Below the pieces are notes generated by a model. That model did no database searches. It was not told where the DNA came from and saw only the letters and a list, made by a program, of their open reading frames with translations. Shown here one piece after another: positions 29,301 through 38,055 of a stretch of DNA of 64,000 nucleotides; the stretch's first letter is position 1; the number at the start of each line of letters is the position of its first letter. The stretch is from contig DASVXQ010000414.1 in NCBI GenBank assembly GCA_036392615.1, forward strand, positions 1 to 64,000, read 5' to 3'. Position numbers and translations under genes: made by a program. This DNA comes from DASVXQ01 sp036392615. Its GTDB lineage: Bacteria > Actinomycetota > CALGFH01.

Positions 29301-30564
29301 CATCAAGCTCGACTCCACCTACCAGTACGCGGGCCGCACAGTCAACGACCTCCGCAACCTCTACGCGGGCGAGTCGGCGCCGCCGATGCGGATCAGCCTG
29401 CCGACCTCCGGCATCTTCGCCGAGGCCGTCCTGGGCAAATGCAACAGCTGCGAGACGATCGACGACACCAGGTTCTGGCGCTGGGAGGAGGCCCCGATCC
29501 CGGACCGGCCCACACCGATCCAGGCGCTCTCGACCGACAGCCGCCGCACCACGCCGCCGTCGCTCACCCCGGACCAGTTCCCCGACGCCCTGGTGCGTCT
29601 GCAGGACGTGCCGTCCGCCCCGGACCCGACCGGGCTGGGCGCCGCCCTCGCTGCGCTCGGCATGGGCAACATCTTCAAGGACCTGACCGGCCTCGCGCTG
29701 AACCAGTCGAACGCCGCCGAGGGGCTCAAGGCGTCGCTCACCGCGGCGCAGGGGTTCGCCTCGCGCGCCGGCGCGCTCGCGCAGCAGAAGTTCCTCAACC
29801 GCGAGCTCGACCGAAGCCTCGACCACATCAAGGACGCCCGCGACAAGAAGCTCATCACCGACGACCAGGCGAAGTCACTCACCGAGAGCGTCCTGCGCGG
29901 CGCGATCGGCGAGCCGAGGCCGCAGCAGGCCTCGCCGATCGACGACCCGGCGGTCCAGCGGGCGATGGAGCGGGTGCCCAGGTCGGCGAACGGATCGCTC
30001 CGGGTGGTCCGGCCCGACGGAACCGTCGAGGTCAAGACGGGCCGGGCGGTGTCGCCGGCGATCGACGTGGCCGTCGACCCGGCGGTCGCGCCGGTCCTTC
30101 AGCCGAGCGACATGACCTGCTGGGCGGCGGGCGGCACGATGATGGACTCCTGGCGAGCGCAGCAATCCAAGACCATCGAGTCTGTGCTCGACCAGCTCGG
30201 CGGGGACTGGCGCACGAAGTTCGACGCCAACGAGGGGTTGAGCGCCGCCGAGTTCCGCGCGTTCGCCGGTGTCCTCAATCTGGTGGAGGAGGGGCCGGCC
30301 AGCTACACGCCGCAGGGCCTGGCACGGCTCCTGACCGAGCGTGGGCCGTTGCTCGAGATCGGCGACGACGGGATCGAGAACAACAAGATCGTCCACGTGC
30401 GGATCATCACGGCGGTCAGGGGCGATGGCAGCGCCGATGGGACAACGGTCACCCTCGCCGACTCGGCCACCGGCACGATCGTCACCGAGCCGTTCTCCGA
30501 ATTCGACCGCCGCCACGGCGCCACCGACGCCGTCGACGTCGGCCTGGGGCTCTTCCACTACTGA
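26344..30564 (+). CDS. Giant scaffold protein with C-terminal papain-like cysteine protease domain
   Basis: A 1406-residue paralog of the protein at 20791, beginning ATG at 26344, ten bases after the small gene. Shared landmarks: HGHLLTMKQVWRADGYSRGD (about 460), a glycine-rich stretch (about 549-572), NYNHCHALTMEYF (about 628-640), RRYMLLDGFVAPDAGGKS (about 946), GKCNSCETIDDTRFWRW (C-x-x-C at 1033-1036) and the helical segment to about 1195. The end is different: QPSDMTCWAAGGTMMDSW gives Gln1253 and Cys1259 with the six-residue papain spacing; His1351 lies in KIVHVRIITA and Asp1373 in LADSATGT. This is the Gln-Cys-His-Asp set of AvrRpt2/C39-like papain-fold peptidases. Substrate and role are unknown; self-processing is possible. 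Confidence 0.82.
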   Translation: MTRIAGKLTSDTAGDLSGLSVVATFEERVQIGDASDFRPGRRETQTGPGGQFDLEVPDADGRRGPVTITAYGRDGLDTGEVELAAEGPFDEVVVEVALGTPTSVTPSDDITLGEQLKYTGRVIDPSGRGVDAGLITVIWARADGEDPAPVSVTRTAQAGYISGPWVSQTYAEAYGVVSGGEPIPIALEDSRLPRRLILVVPVAPAQPHDDDCECHETGPLRSPDQVDLAGNPEAFARDATGCVDFTIPSRTVEEVTYQAVVRTTQPALKGTVPRRPPVIPPVLIDRLANLAELGLAFDDRVAGGRFIRSNVTTTPALTAREAADNPGLEVTDIGRGGAAIDVVTAALRTARRILPGIDLDSGTFLADPPDTMARRALAARVADREPLRLEASVIGELVREPGGVTSRRLLEAEQTSVVRSFRTAVGLLATPNPGRHELDDTHQIDWEQIPDPYQATTIAHGHLLTMKQVWRADGYSRGDLLYSLPLAPGQQKLISILDWNRSEVSSRRAQRFETEDLRADLDHDRDVSDVIRTTLSERMDASSHADTESVAAGIAGFIGPVVFGAAGGVSSAGSNANQTSARSVTGMALNRVRDRTLQSASAVRSQRASVVQTARQGESVRAQTEVVANYNHCHALTMEYFEVLRHLQVSQELAAVDECLFIPFSITPFSASKALRWRDPLRRGLRDRSLEWAFDALERVDSNWVDADFPAGRYADEPLTYLDGEFWISARLPRPADGANGEFAQTNWNAYESAGLLWDSAANIWNRYMGTTVAALRDRVWDTRVAPGIAQRLLERLTVRLAEDGAASSTLSVDPTLVDSFAQDREMLVALRVNTPLPVKTRSQVDRVEISLAVTNLPPGAELTVRSGTVRYRTDHLTADLFGSRRIQNDLTLGDTVEIATPLTLQEKRDPRQRDRRYAARLLDHLNDHVEHYHRAIWLTMDPNRRYMLLDGFVAPDAGGKSVASVVENRVIGVVGNSLVMRVAPGIKLDSTYQYAGRTVNDLRNLYAGESAPPMRISLPTSGIFAEAVLGKCNSCETIDDTRFWRWEEAPIPDRPTPIQALSTDSRRTTPPSLTPDQFPDALVRLQDVPSAPDPTGLGAALAALGMGNIFKDLTGLALNQSNAAEGLKASLTAAQGFASRAGALAQQKFLNRELDRSLDHIKDARDKKLITDDQAKSLTESVLRGAIGEPRPQQASPIDDPAVQRAMERVPRSANGSLRVVRPDGTVEVKTGRAVSPAIDVAVDPAVAPVLQPSDMTCWAAGGTMMDSWRAQQSKTIESVLDQLGGDWRTKFDANEGLSAAEFRAFAGVLNLVEEGPASYTPQGLARLLTERGPLLEIGDDGIENNKIVHVRIITAVRGDGSADGTTVTLADSATGTIVTEPFSEFDRRHGATDAVDVGLGLFHY

Positions 30565-30790
30565 GGATCCATCCGGCTCGCCCTGCTCCGCGGCGCGAGG
30601 AAGCGCCATCGTCTCCGGGCAAGTGGCTAACTGGTGCGCAAGGGCTTCGACGAAGCGAGATGGGTGCGTTGGAATCCGATCCGCGCGGTCGCGTCCATGG
30701 TCGCGTTCGGCCGCCTCGCCTGGACGCCGGTCTTGTACGGTCGTATCCCACGCGCCGGGAGTTGATCAACTCGGGAGGACGGGATCAACG

Positions 30791-31747
30791 ATGAAGGCGA
30801 TTCGCTTGCATGCTCCAGGGGGGGTGGACAACCTCGTCGTCGAGGAGATCGCGACCCCGACGCCGGCCGCTGGCGAGGCGCTGGTCCGAGTCCACGCCGC
30901 CGGCATCACCCGCGGCGAGCTGGACTGGCCGGTCGACCGCCTGCCCGCCATCCCTTCCTATGAGCTGTCCGGAACGGTCGTCGCCCTTGGCGAGGGCGCC
31001 GTTGGGGTGGCACCTGGGCAGGCCGTGTGCGCCCTGACCGACTTCGATCGCGACGGCGTGGCCGCCGAGTACGCCGCTGTCCCGGCCGAGCGGCTGGCCC
31101 TCAAGCCGAGCCGGCTCAACGATGCTGAGAGTGCTGCCCTGCCGCTGGCGGCGCTGAGCGCCATGCAGGGTCTGTTCGACCACGGCCGGTTGCAGGCGGG
31201 CCAACGGGTCCTGGTTCTGGGCGCAGCCGGTGGCGTCGGCATGTTCGCGGTGCAACTGGCCAGCTTGCGCGGCGCCTACGTGATCGCGTCGACCTCCGCG
31301 GAGAACGTGGATGCGGTGCGGGCGCTTGGCGCCCACGAGGTGGTGGACAGCAAGGCGGTCGACTTCCCGGCAGTCGAGCCGGTGCACCTGGTCTTCGATA
31401 CCGCGGGCGGAGATCGGCTCGCCCGGTCCGTTTCGCTGCTGGAGCAGGGTGGGCGGCTGGTGTCGGTGGCGGAGGAGCCGCCCCGTGACCTGTGCGCCGA
31501 GCGCGGGGTGGAGGGCATGCACTTCGTCGTCGAGCCCAATCGGGTCCAACTCGGCGAGCTGACCGGACTCGCCGACCAAGGCCTGCTGCGGGTGCTGGTG
31601 GGCGCGACCTATCCGTTGGCGGACGCCCGGAAGGCATTCGAGCGCAGCCTCGCGCGTGGCGGGCGGGGCAAGGTGGTGCTCATGGTCGTGGGCGGCGATG
31701 GTCGGACCGGCGAGGGCGCGGCATCGGCTGGCGCCATGGGGCACTGA
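30791..31747 (+). CDS. Zinc-independent MDR-family (quinone oxidoreductase-like) NAD(P)H oxidoreductase
   Basis: A 318-residue protein from the ATG at 30791 behind GGGAGGACGGG. The GroES-like N-terminus (EALVRVHAAGITRGELDW) lacks the zinc ligands of classic alcohol dehydrogenases. The Rossmann part has VLVLGAAGGVGMFAVQLA (A-x-x-G-x-x-G), and SLLEQGGRLVSV follows. This matches the quinone oxidoreductase/zeta-crystallin branch, which reduces quinones or enones with NADPH. A Gly/Ala-rich tail of about 20 residues is probably disordered. The GNAT gene starts seven bases after the stop, so the two may be co-transcribed. Confidence 0.85.
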   Translation: MKAIRLHAPGGVDNLVVEEIATPTPAAGEALVRVHAAGITRGELDWPVDRLPAIPSYELSGTVVALGEGAVGVAPGQAVCALTDFDRDGVAAEYAAVPAERLALKPSRLNDAESAALPLAALSAMQGLFDHGRLQAGQRVLVLGAAGGVGMFAVQLASLRGAYVIASTSAENVDAVRALGAHEVVDSKAVDFPAVEPVHLVFDTAGGDRLARSVSLLEQGGRLVSVAEEPPRDLCAERGVEGMHFVVEPNRVQLGELTGLADQGLLRVLVGATYPLADARKAFERSLARGGRGKVVLMVVGGDGRTGEGAASAGAMGH

Positions 31748-31753
31748 ACCTGG

Positions 31754-32173
31754 GTGGACAACGACCGTGCGGTGGATTGGTATGAGCTGTCAGAGCTGTA
31801 CCGGATCGCCCGCTCGGCGATAAACCGCCGGAGAGTCTGGCGACGGTCTTCGGGAACAGCATGTTCAAGTGCTTCGTCTATGACCGTGACCATCTGGTCG
31901 CCGTCGGACGCGCTGGCTGACGGCCTGGACTGCTCGTACAGCTGCGATGTCGCTGTCCGCCCGGAGCACCACGGGCGCGGGCTGGGGAAGGCCGTAATCA
32001 ACGAGCTCGTGGCGCGCTCACGCGGGCACAGGAAGATCATCCTGTATGCCAACTCCGGGACAGAGGGGTTCTATGCCAAGCTCGGCTCTTACCGGATGAA
32101 TACGGCGATGGCGATCTGGCGGGACCCGGAACGGGCCATCGTGGCCGGGCTGATCCGCAGGCTGGGCGCGGTT
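31754..32173 (+). pseudogene. GNAT acetyltransferase with two compensating frameshifts
   Basis: The GTG start at 31754 opens DNDRAVDWYELSELYRIA. The next about 35 codons are meaningless in this frame but read LGDKPPESLATVFGNSMFKC, then FVYDRDHLVAVGRA, in another, which is the expected GNAT continuation. At LADGLDCS the original frame resumes with CDVAVRPEHHGRGLGKAVIN (acetyl-CoA loop, R/Q-x-x-G-x-G/A type), HRKIILYANSGTEGFYAKLG and MNTAMAIWRD. The first shift fits loss of a C from a C-run near 31810, the second loss of two bases near 31913. No stop follows at the expected place, so the frame runs into the next gene. This is either decay or sequencing error. Confidence 0.7.
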
Positions 32174-32213
32174 ACAGTTGGTCAGGCATCCGCGGCTGGT
32201 GAGGGGGGAGCTG

Positions 32214-32702
32214 ATGAGCCAGGTAACGGAGCATCTCGAAACCCGCGGCGTCCCATTCGAGCCGATCGCGCACCAGCAGAGCTACACCTCGATCGCCGAG
32301 GCGAGGACGCTCGGCATCGATGCCAGCGAGGTCCTCAAGACGGTCGCGGTGCGTGTCGCGGGCGGCTATGCCCTGATGGGGGTTCCGGCTACCTGCCGCC
32401 TCGACATGCACCTGGTGCAAGCAGCAGTTGGCGACCGCCATGTGCGGCTTGCCACCGAAGAGGAGCTGCTGCGGGACTTTCCAGACGTCGAGCTGGGCGC
32501 CTTGCCGCCGCTTGGCTCACTGCTGGGCGCACCGCTCTACCTCGATCAGGAGGTGCTCCAGCATGAAAGGGTGGTCTTTGCCGCGGGGAGCCAGACCCAG
32601 TCCATTCAGATCAGGACGGCGGATCTGGTCCAGCACGAGCAGGCAACCACCGTGCCGCTGATCAAGCATGCTGACGAGAATCACAAGGACTGGCTGCGGT
32701 AG
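32214..32702 (+). CDS. YbaK/EbsC-family aminoacyl-tRNA deacylase
   Basis: A 162-residue stand-alone editing-domain protein; GGGGGGAG precedes the ATG at 32214. It has the family features: SYTSIAEARTLGIDASEVLK, with the conserved Lys in VLKTVAVRV, GVPATCRLDMHLV, LPPLGSLLGAPLYLD and VVFAAGSQTQSIQIRTADLV. Relatives hydrolyse mischarged aminoacyl-tRNAs such as Cys- or Ala-tRNAPro. Which tRNA this one edits cannot be told. It lies just downstream of the damaged GNAT gene on the same strand. Confidence 0.87.
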   Translation: MSQVTEHLETRGVPFEPIAHQQSYTSIAEARTLGIDASEVLKTVAVRVAGGYALMGVPATCRLDMHLVQAAVGDRHVRLATEEELLRDFPDVELGALPPLGSLLGAPLYLDQEVLQHERVVFAAGSQTQSIQIRTADLVQHEQATTVPLIKHADENHKDWLR

Positions 32703-32829
32703 CCAACGGTCCACACGCCCACCGCGGCGCGGCTCATCCTAGACCCTACTGGCGATCGCGCCGGCCCTTCGGCGGCAGCAGACCTTCGAGATCCCCAGGG
32801 GCCCGGCGATCAGCCCGCGGGAGTCGCCG

Positions 32830-33561
32830 TCAGCGGGCGACGAGCGTGACCTCGATGGAGTACCGGTCGGCGAGATAGGCATGGTTGCCGTACTCGATGG
32901 CACGGCCGGTCGCGTCGAAAGCCGTCCGGGTCATGGTGAGCATCGGCGTGCTGCGCCCGGCCTCCAGCAGCCTGGCCTCGTGGTTGGTGGCGGCACGGGC
33001 GGCGATCGTCTGGGTGGCCACCTGGGGCTGGATGCCCCGAGCGCGGAGGATCTGGTACAGCCCCTGGCTCCTGAGCATGTCGCCGTCGAGCTCGACCAGA
33101 CCGCTGGGCAGGTAGTTGTGCATGACCGCCAGGGGAGCGTCGTCGGCGTAGCGGAGCCGTTCGAGGTAGAGCGTCGGCTCGCCTTCGGGTAGCGAGAGCG
33201 CCGCCGCGACGTCAGGATTCGCGGCTCGCGTCGTGACCGCGAGGATCTCGGTCCTCGGTCGACGGCCAGCGTGGGCCAGATCCTCGTAGAGGCTGGAGAG
33301 GGCCATGGGCCGCTTCACGGCCTTGGGGACGACGACCGTGCCGATGCCGCGCCGGCGGACGACAAGACCCTGGTTCACGAGCCGTTCGATCGCCTTGCGC
33401 ATGGTGGGGCGGCTGACCGCGAGACGCTCGGACAGCTCGATCTCGTTGTCGAGCCGGGTTCCAGGCGCAAGCTCGCCGCGGCTGATGGCGTCCTCGAGCT
33501 GCCGGGCGATCTGGAAGTAGAGCGGGATCGGACTGGTCCGATCCAGGGGACTGCTGAGCAT
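32830..33561 (-). CDS. GntR/HutC-type transcriptional regulator with UTRA domain
   Basis: About 243 residues from the ATG at 33561; an ATG at 33573 lies directly behind AGGAG but perhaps too close. The N-terminal winged helix-turn-helix is complete: PIPLYFQIARQLEDAISRGE, then LAPGTRLDNEIELSERLAVS and RPTMRKAIERLVNQGLVVRR. The C-terminal UTRA ligand domain follows (LYLERLRYADDAPLAVMHNY, LLEAGRSTPMLTMTRTAFD, YGNHAYLADRYSIEVTLVAR). It diverges from the ABC/dehydrogenase operon and most likely represses it until its sugar or sugar-phosphate ligand binds. Confidence 0.9.
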   Translation of the reverse strand: MLSSPLDRTSPIPLYFQIARQLEDAISRGELAPGTRLDNEIELSERLAVSRPTMRKAIERLVNQGLVVRRRGIGTVVVPKAVKRPMALSSLYEDLAHAGRRPRTEILAVTTRAANPDVAAALSLPEGEPTLYLERLRYADDAPLAVMHNYLPSGLVELDGDMLRSQGLYQILRARGIQPQVATQTIAARAATNHEARLLEAGRSTPMLTMTRTAFDATGRAIEYGNHAYLADRYSIEVTLVAR

Positions 33562-33681
33562 CGCAGCACCCATTCTCCTGTCGAATGGCGGGGGACACCG
33601 ATGGCGCCTCACGCCGAGTCCCCTCTCCGGACTGCAGTGTAAGGCCTGGGACCCGAGCTCCCTCGCTGTTTGTGTTTACGT

Positions 33682-33709
33682 ATTGACAATCATAGGACGG
33701 TCCATGACC
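33682..33709 (+). promoter_or_regulatory. Candidate operator/promoter of the sugar-uptake operon
   Basis: In the space between the GntR gene and the ABC operon, ATTGACAAT (33682-33690) is a nine-base palindrome that contains a TTGACA -35-like box. GGTC-CAT-GACC (33699-33709) is a perfect four-base inverted repeat about where a -10 element would lie. A repressor bound at either would block the promoter. The pairing with the GntR protein is inferred from position. Confidence 0.4.
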
Positions 33710-33826
33710 ATGCAGCATCATCCGGGGGGTCAGGGCGGGAGATGAGGTGCTCGACGACGACCGGTTCGCCCAGCTTATCCGCGGGTGTTGCCTGCCTCGC
33801 TGAGGACAGGGCGTAAGGCGGCCACC

Positions 33827-34903
<1,077 letters not shown>

Positions 34904-34931
34904 GAGGATCTCTCACAGCGGGAGGGCGAGC

Positions 34932-36311
34932 ATGGGTGACGGCGTCAGGCGGCACGGGATCACGCGCAGGGAGCTGCTGAGGGTCGGCGCAGCGGGCACG
35001 CTCGCGGCCGGGCTGGGCCCACTCCTGTCAGCCTGCTCGGCCGGGCCGAAGACCAACACCTCGACCGCGTCCACCTCCGGCAAGGCAGGCGGGAAGATCA
35101 CCATCGGCAGCTTCCAGGACAACGCCATGAAGCCGTTCCGAGAGGTCTTCATTCAGCGGTTCACCAAGGAGACCGGCATCAAGGTCGAGTACAACGAGAC
35201 CAACTACGACACTTGGTACCAGAACGCGAAGAACGACGGCCTGCACAAGACTGGCGCCTACGACATCTACGTGATGGATGACAACTGGGTACCGGAGTTC
35301 GCCGCCGGCAACATCACACAGAGCCTCGACAAGCTCGGCTTCAAGCCGAACCCCGACATCCTGCCGAAGGGACTCCAGCAGGGGTACTGGCCACCGGTAT
35401 CCGGCCCGCGCCTCAAGGACTTCGCCAGCGACCAGCCGCAGCTGTACGCGCTGGTGATCATCGACGACGTCGAGATGCTCTACTACAACAAGGACTACTT
35501 CCCGAGCGCACCGCAGACCTGGGATGACATCTACCAGGTGGCGAAGGCCAAGGCGCGCCCGCCTTCCCTGTACGGCTGGTCGGCGCGCGGGGTGAAGGGC
35601 AACCCGATCATGCAGACGTACCTGCCGCTGCTCAACTCCTACGGTGGCGCGTTCGTCAACGACGACTGGTCACCCGGCTTCACAGGGCCCGAAGGCGTCG
35701 GCGCCCTGGAGCGCCTGTTCAGCTTCATTCCCTACATGCCGAAGTCGGTCGCCGAGTTCGACACCGACCAGGAGGTGCAGCTGCTGCTGCAGGGCAAGTG
35801 CACGGCGCTGACCGAGTACACGGGCACCACCCACGCCGTTGACGACCCGGCATCCTCCAAGGTCGCCGGCAAGATCGATTTCGCAGCCACCCCGAAGCAG
35901 GAGCGCAGCGGGCCGGCGATCGGCACCTTCATCTGCGGCATCGCCTCCGGCGCCCCGAACACCGAGGGCGCGCTCAAGTTCCTCGAGTGGTTCACCAGCA
36001 CCCCCGTGCAGACCGACTTCGCCCGGACCAACGGCAGCGCGGCCGTGACCAACACCGCGCTTCACGATTCCGAGGCGATCTCCAAGGCCCGCTGGCTGCC
36101 GGCGATCGCCGATGCGGTCAACAACTCGATCCCGAAGCCGAAGACGCCGGACGAGCCGAAGATGGAGGACATCCTGGGGACGCATCTGAATGAGGCCCTG
36201 GTCGAGGCGATGGGCGGGGGGCGCGACTTCACGGGGATCGCGAAGAAGCACCTGACCGCCGCCGGCAACGAGATCACCAACTTCTTCAAGCAGCAGGGCG
36301 GCTACTTCTAA
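34932..36311 (+). CDS. Sugar ABC transporter substrate-binding lipoprotein
   Basis: A 459-residue protein; GGGAGGGCGAGC precedes the ATG at 34932. The N-terminus combines a twin-arginine-like ITRRELLRVG with a lipobox LLSAC, so it is exported, perhaps folded, and lipid-anchored at Cys36. The body is a family-1 extracellular binding protein: KITIGSFQDNAMKPFREVF, FTKETGIKVEYNETNYDTWY and YDIYVMDDNWVPEFAAG in lobe 1, and LYYNKDYFPSAPQTWDDIYQ at the hinge. The ligand is not evident; the downstream dehydrogenases suggest a polyol or cyclitol. Confidence 0.92.
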   Translation: MGDGVRRHGITRRELLRVGAAGTLAAGLGPLLSACSAGPKTNTSTASTSGKAGGKITIGSFQDNAMKPFREVFIQRFTKETGIKVEYNETNYDTWYQNAKNDGLHKTGAYDIYVMDDNWVPEFAAGNITQSLDKLGFKPNPDILPKGLQQGYWPPVSGPRLKDFASDQPQLYALVIIDDVEMLYYNKDYFPSAPQTWDDIYQVAKAKARPPSLYGWSARGVKGNPIMQTYLPLLNSYGGAFVNDDWSPGFTGPEGVGALERLFSFIPYMPKSVAEFDTDQEVQLLLQGKCTALTEYTGTTHAVDDPASSKVAGKIDFAATPKQERSGPAIGTFICGIASGAPNTEGALKFLEWFTSTPVQTDFARTNGSAAVTNTALHDSEAISKARWLPAIADAVNNSIPKPKTPDEPKMEDILGTHLNEALVEAMGGGRDFTGIAKKHLTAAGNEITNFFKQQGGYF

Positions 36312-36313
36312 CC

Positions 36314-37222
36314 GTGGCGACGATCACCGAGCGCGTGGCCGCCCGGCGCGCCGAGCGCCGAACAGCCACCCTGCCGTACGCGCTGCTGGTCCCGGCGGCC
36401 GTCGCGCTCGCCGCGGTCTCGGTGTACCCGCTGGTCTCCGGGATCCGGGCCAGCTTCACCCGGTTCCGCTACGGCCGCATCGTCGGGTCGGCGGGGCTCC
36501 AGAACTACAACAACGTGCTGCACGACCAGACGTTCTGGGCAGCCATCCGCGTCACCGCCAGGTTCGTCGCGCTCGCCGTGACGGTGGAGACGCTGCTCGG
36601 CCTGTTGCTCGCCCTGCTGGTCGTCCGCGAGGTTCCCGGCACGCGCTTCATCCGCCTCTCACTGATCCTGCCCATGACCGTTGCTCCCGTGGTCGTCGGC
36701 GTCATCTGGCGGCTCATGTACGCATCCGGGACGGGCCTGGTGAACCCGATGTTCGCTCACCTCGGCCTGCCCATGCCGGACGTGCTCTCCCACCCGGGAA
36801 CGGCGTTCTACGGCCTGGTGCTGGTCGACGTCTGGGAGTGGACCCCGCTGCTGTTCCTGATCATCCTCGCGGGTCTCCAGTCGTTGCCGCAGGACCCGAT
36901 CGAGGCCGCCGCGATCGATGGCGCCGGACCTCTGCGGACGTTCTTCGACCACACCCTGCCGCTGCTGAGCCCGGTCCTCTTCGTCGGCGTCATCTTGCGG
37001 CTCATCGATGCCATCGGCACCTTCGATCAGATCTTCGTGCTGACCAGGGGCGGCCCCGGGACAGCGACGCAGCTCATCAGCATCTACGGGTACAACACCG
37101 CCTTCAACTTCACCCAGTACGGGAAGGCCGCGGCCATGCTCATCTCGCTGCTCGCCTTCGTCCTGCTGCTGATCAGCGCCGCCATCAACATGATGCGACG
37201 CTCGGCGAGGAGGACGGCATGA
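36314..37222 (+). CDS. Sugar ABC transporter permease 1 (MalF/UgpA-like)
   Basis: A 302-residue protein from a GTG at 36314, two bases after the binding-protein stop. It has six membrane helices, with LPYALLVPAAVALAAVSVYP as the first. The EAA loop that docks on the ATPase is EAAAIDGAGPLRTFFDHTLP. The N-terminus is basic (RVAARRAERRTA). It overlaps the next gene by four bases (ATGA), implying translational coupling. Confidence 0.94.
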   Translation: MATITERVAARRAERRTATLPYALLVPAAVALAAVSVYPLVSGIRASFTRFRYGRIVGSAGLQNYNNVLHDQTFWAAIRVTARFVALAVTVETLLGLLLALLVVREVPGTRFIRLSLILPMTVAPVVVGVIWRLMYASGTGLVNPMFAHLGLPMPDVLSHPGTAFYGLVLVDVWEWTPLLFLIILAGLQSLPQDPIEAAAIDGAGPLRTFFDHTLPLLSPVLFVGVILRLIDAIGTFDQIFVLTRGGPGTATQLISIYGYNTAFNFTQYGKAAAMLISLLAFVLLLISAAINMMRRSARRTA

Positions 37223-38055
37223 CCGCAACGGGCGATCGGGTACGCCTGGCGCTGAAGTACCTGGCGCTCGGGTTGGCGACGGTCGTCAGCCTCTTCCCGT
37301 TCTGGTGGATGCTCGACACGTCGCTGAAGCGTCAGGTCGACATCTTCAGCGGGGCCTCGCTGTACCCGCAGCATCCGACCGGAGACAACTACCGGCTGCT
37401 GTTCAGCCAGTACCACTTCGCCGCCTACCTCACCAACAGCATCCTCGTGGTGCTCGTATCGGTCGCGGTCAGCCTGGTCATCGGCACGCTCGCGGCGTAC
37501 GCGCTGGCGCGTTTCGAGCTGGCCCTCCGCCTCAACCGGCTCGGGCTCGTCGCCGCGCTGCTGGTGCGGATGATCCCGCCGATCCTGCTGGTGGTGCCGT
37601 TCTACATCGTCCTGTCGAACCTCGGCCTGCTCGACAGCCGGCTCGGCCTGGCACTGCTGTACACCGGCATCAATACGAGCTTCGTGATCTGGATGATGCA
37701 GAGCTTCCTCGCCGAGATCCCGGTCGACATCGAGGAGGCGGCCATGGTCGATGGCGACTCACGCCTCACGGCGCTGCGTCGGGTGGTGCTCCCACTGGTC
37801 GCGCCGGGCCTGGCCGCCACCGCGATCTTCAGCGTCATCAACACCTACAACGACTTCCTGATCGCGCTGACGATGACCTCGACCCCGTCGGCGCAGACGG
37901 TCCCGGTCGGCATCTCCGGCCTGATCGGGAAGATCCAGATCGCTTGGGGCCCGATGGCGGCGGCCGGGGTCGTTGGCGCGCTGCCGATCGTGATCTTCGC
38001 CCTGCTCGTGCAGCGCCACTTCGTGCGAGGCCTGACGTTGGGCGCTGTCAAGTGA
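37219..38055 (+). CDS. Sugar ABC transporter permease 2 (MalG/UgpE-like)
   Basis: A 278-residue protein from the ATG at 37219, overlapping the previous stop as ATGA. It has six helices, FPFWWMLDTSLKRQVDIFSG near the start as in MalG-type permeases, and the EAA loop EEAAMVDGDSRLTALRRVVLP. It ends with RHFVRGLTLGAVK. Together with the preceding permease it forms the translocation pore of a CUT1 importer. It also overlaps the dehydrogenase start by four bases (GTGA). Confidence 0.94.
   Translation: MTATGDRVRLALKYLALGLATVVSLFPFWWMLDTSLKRQVDIFSGASLYPQHPTGDNYRLLFSQYHFAAYLTNSILVVLVSVAVSLVIGTLAAYALARFELALRLNRLGLVAALLVRMIPPILLVVPFYIVLSNLGLLDSRLGLALLYTGINTSFVIWMMQSFLAEIPVDIEEAAMVDGDSRLTALRRVVLPLVAPGLAATAIFSVINTYNDFLIALTMTSTPSAQTVPVGISGLIGKIQIAWGPMAAAGVVGALPIVIFALLVQRHFVRGLTLGAVK

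Noticed and set aside
20791..30564. Rhs, contact-dependent inhibition or T6SS effector assignment for the giants
   Set aside because: There are no YD repeats, filamentous haemagglutinin repeats, PAAR, VgrG or pre-toxin motifs and no secretion genes nearby.
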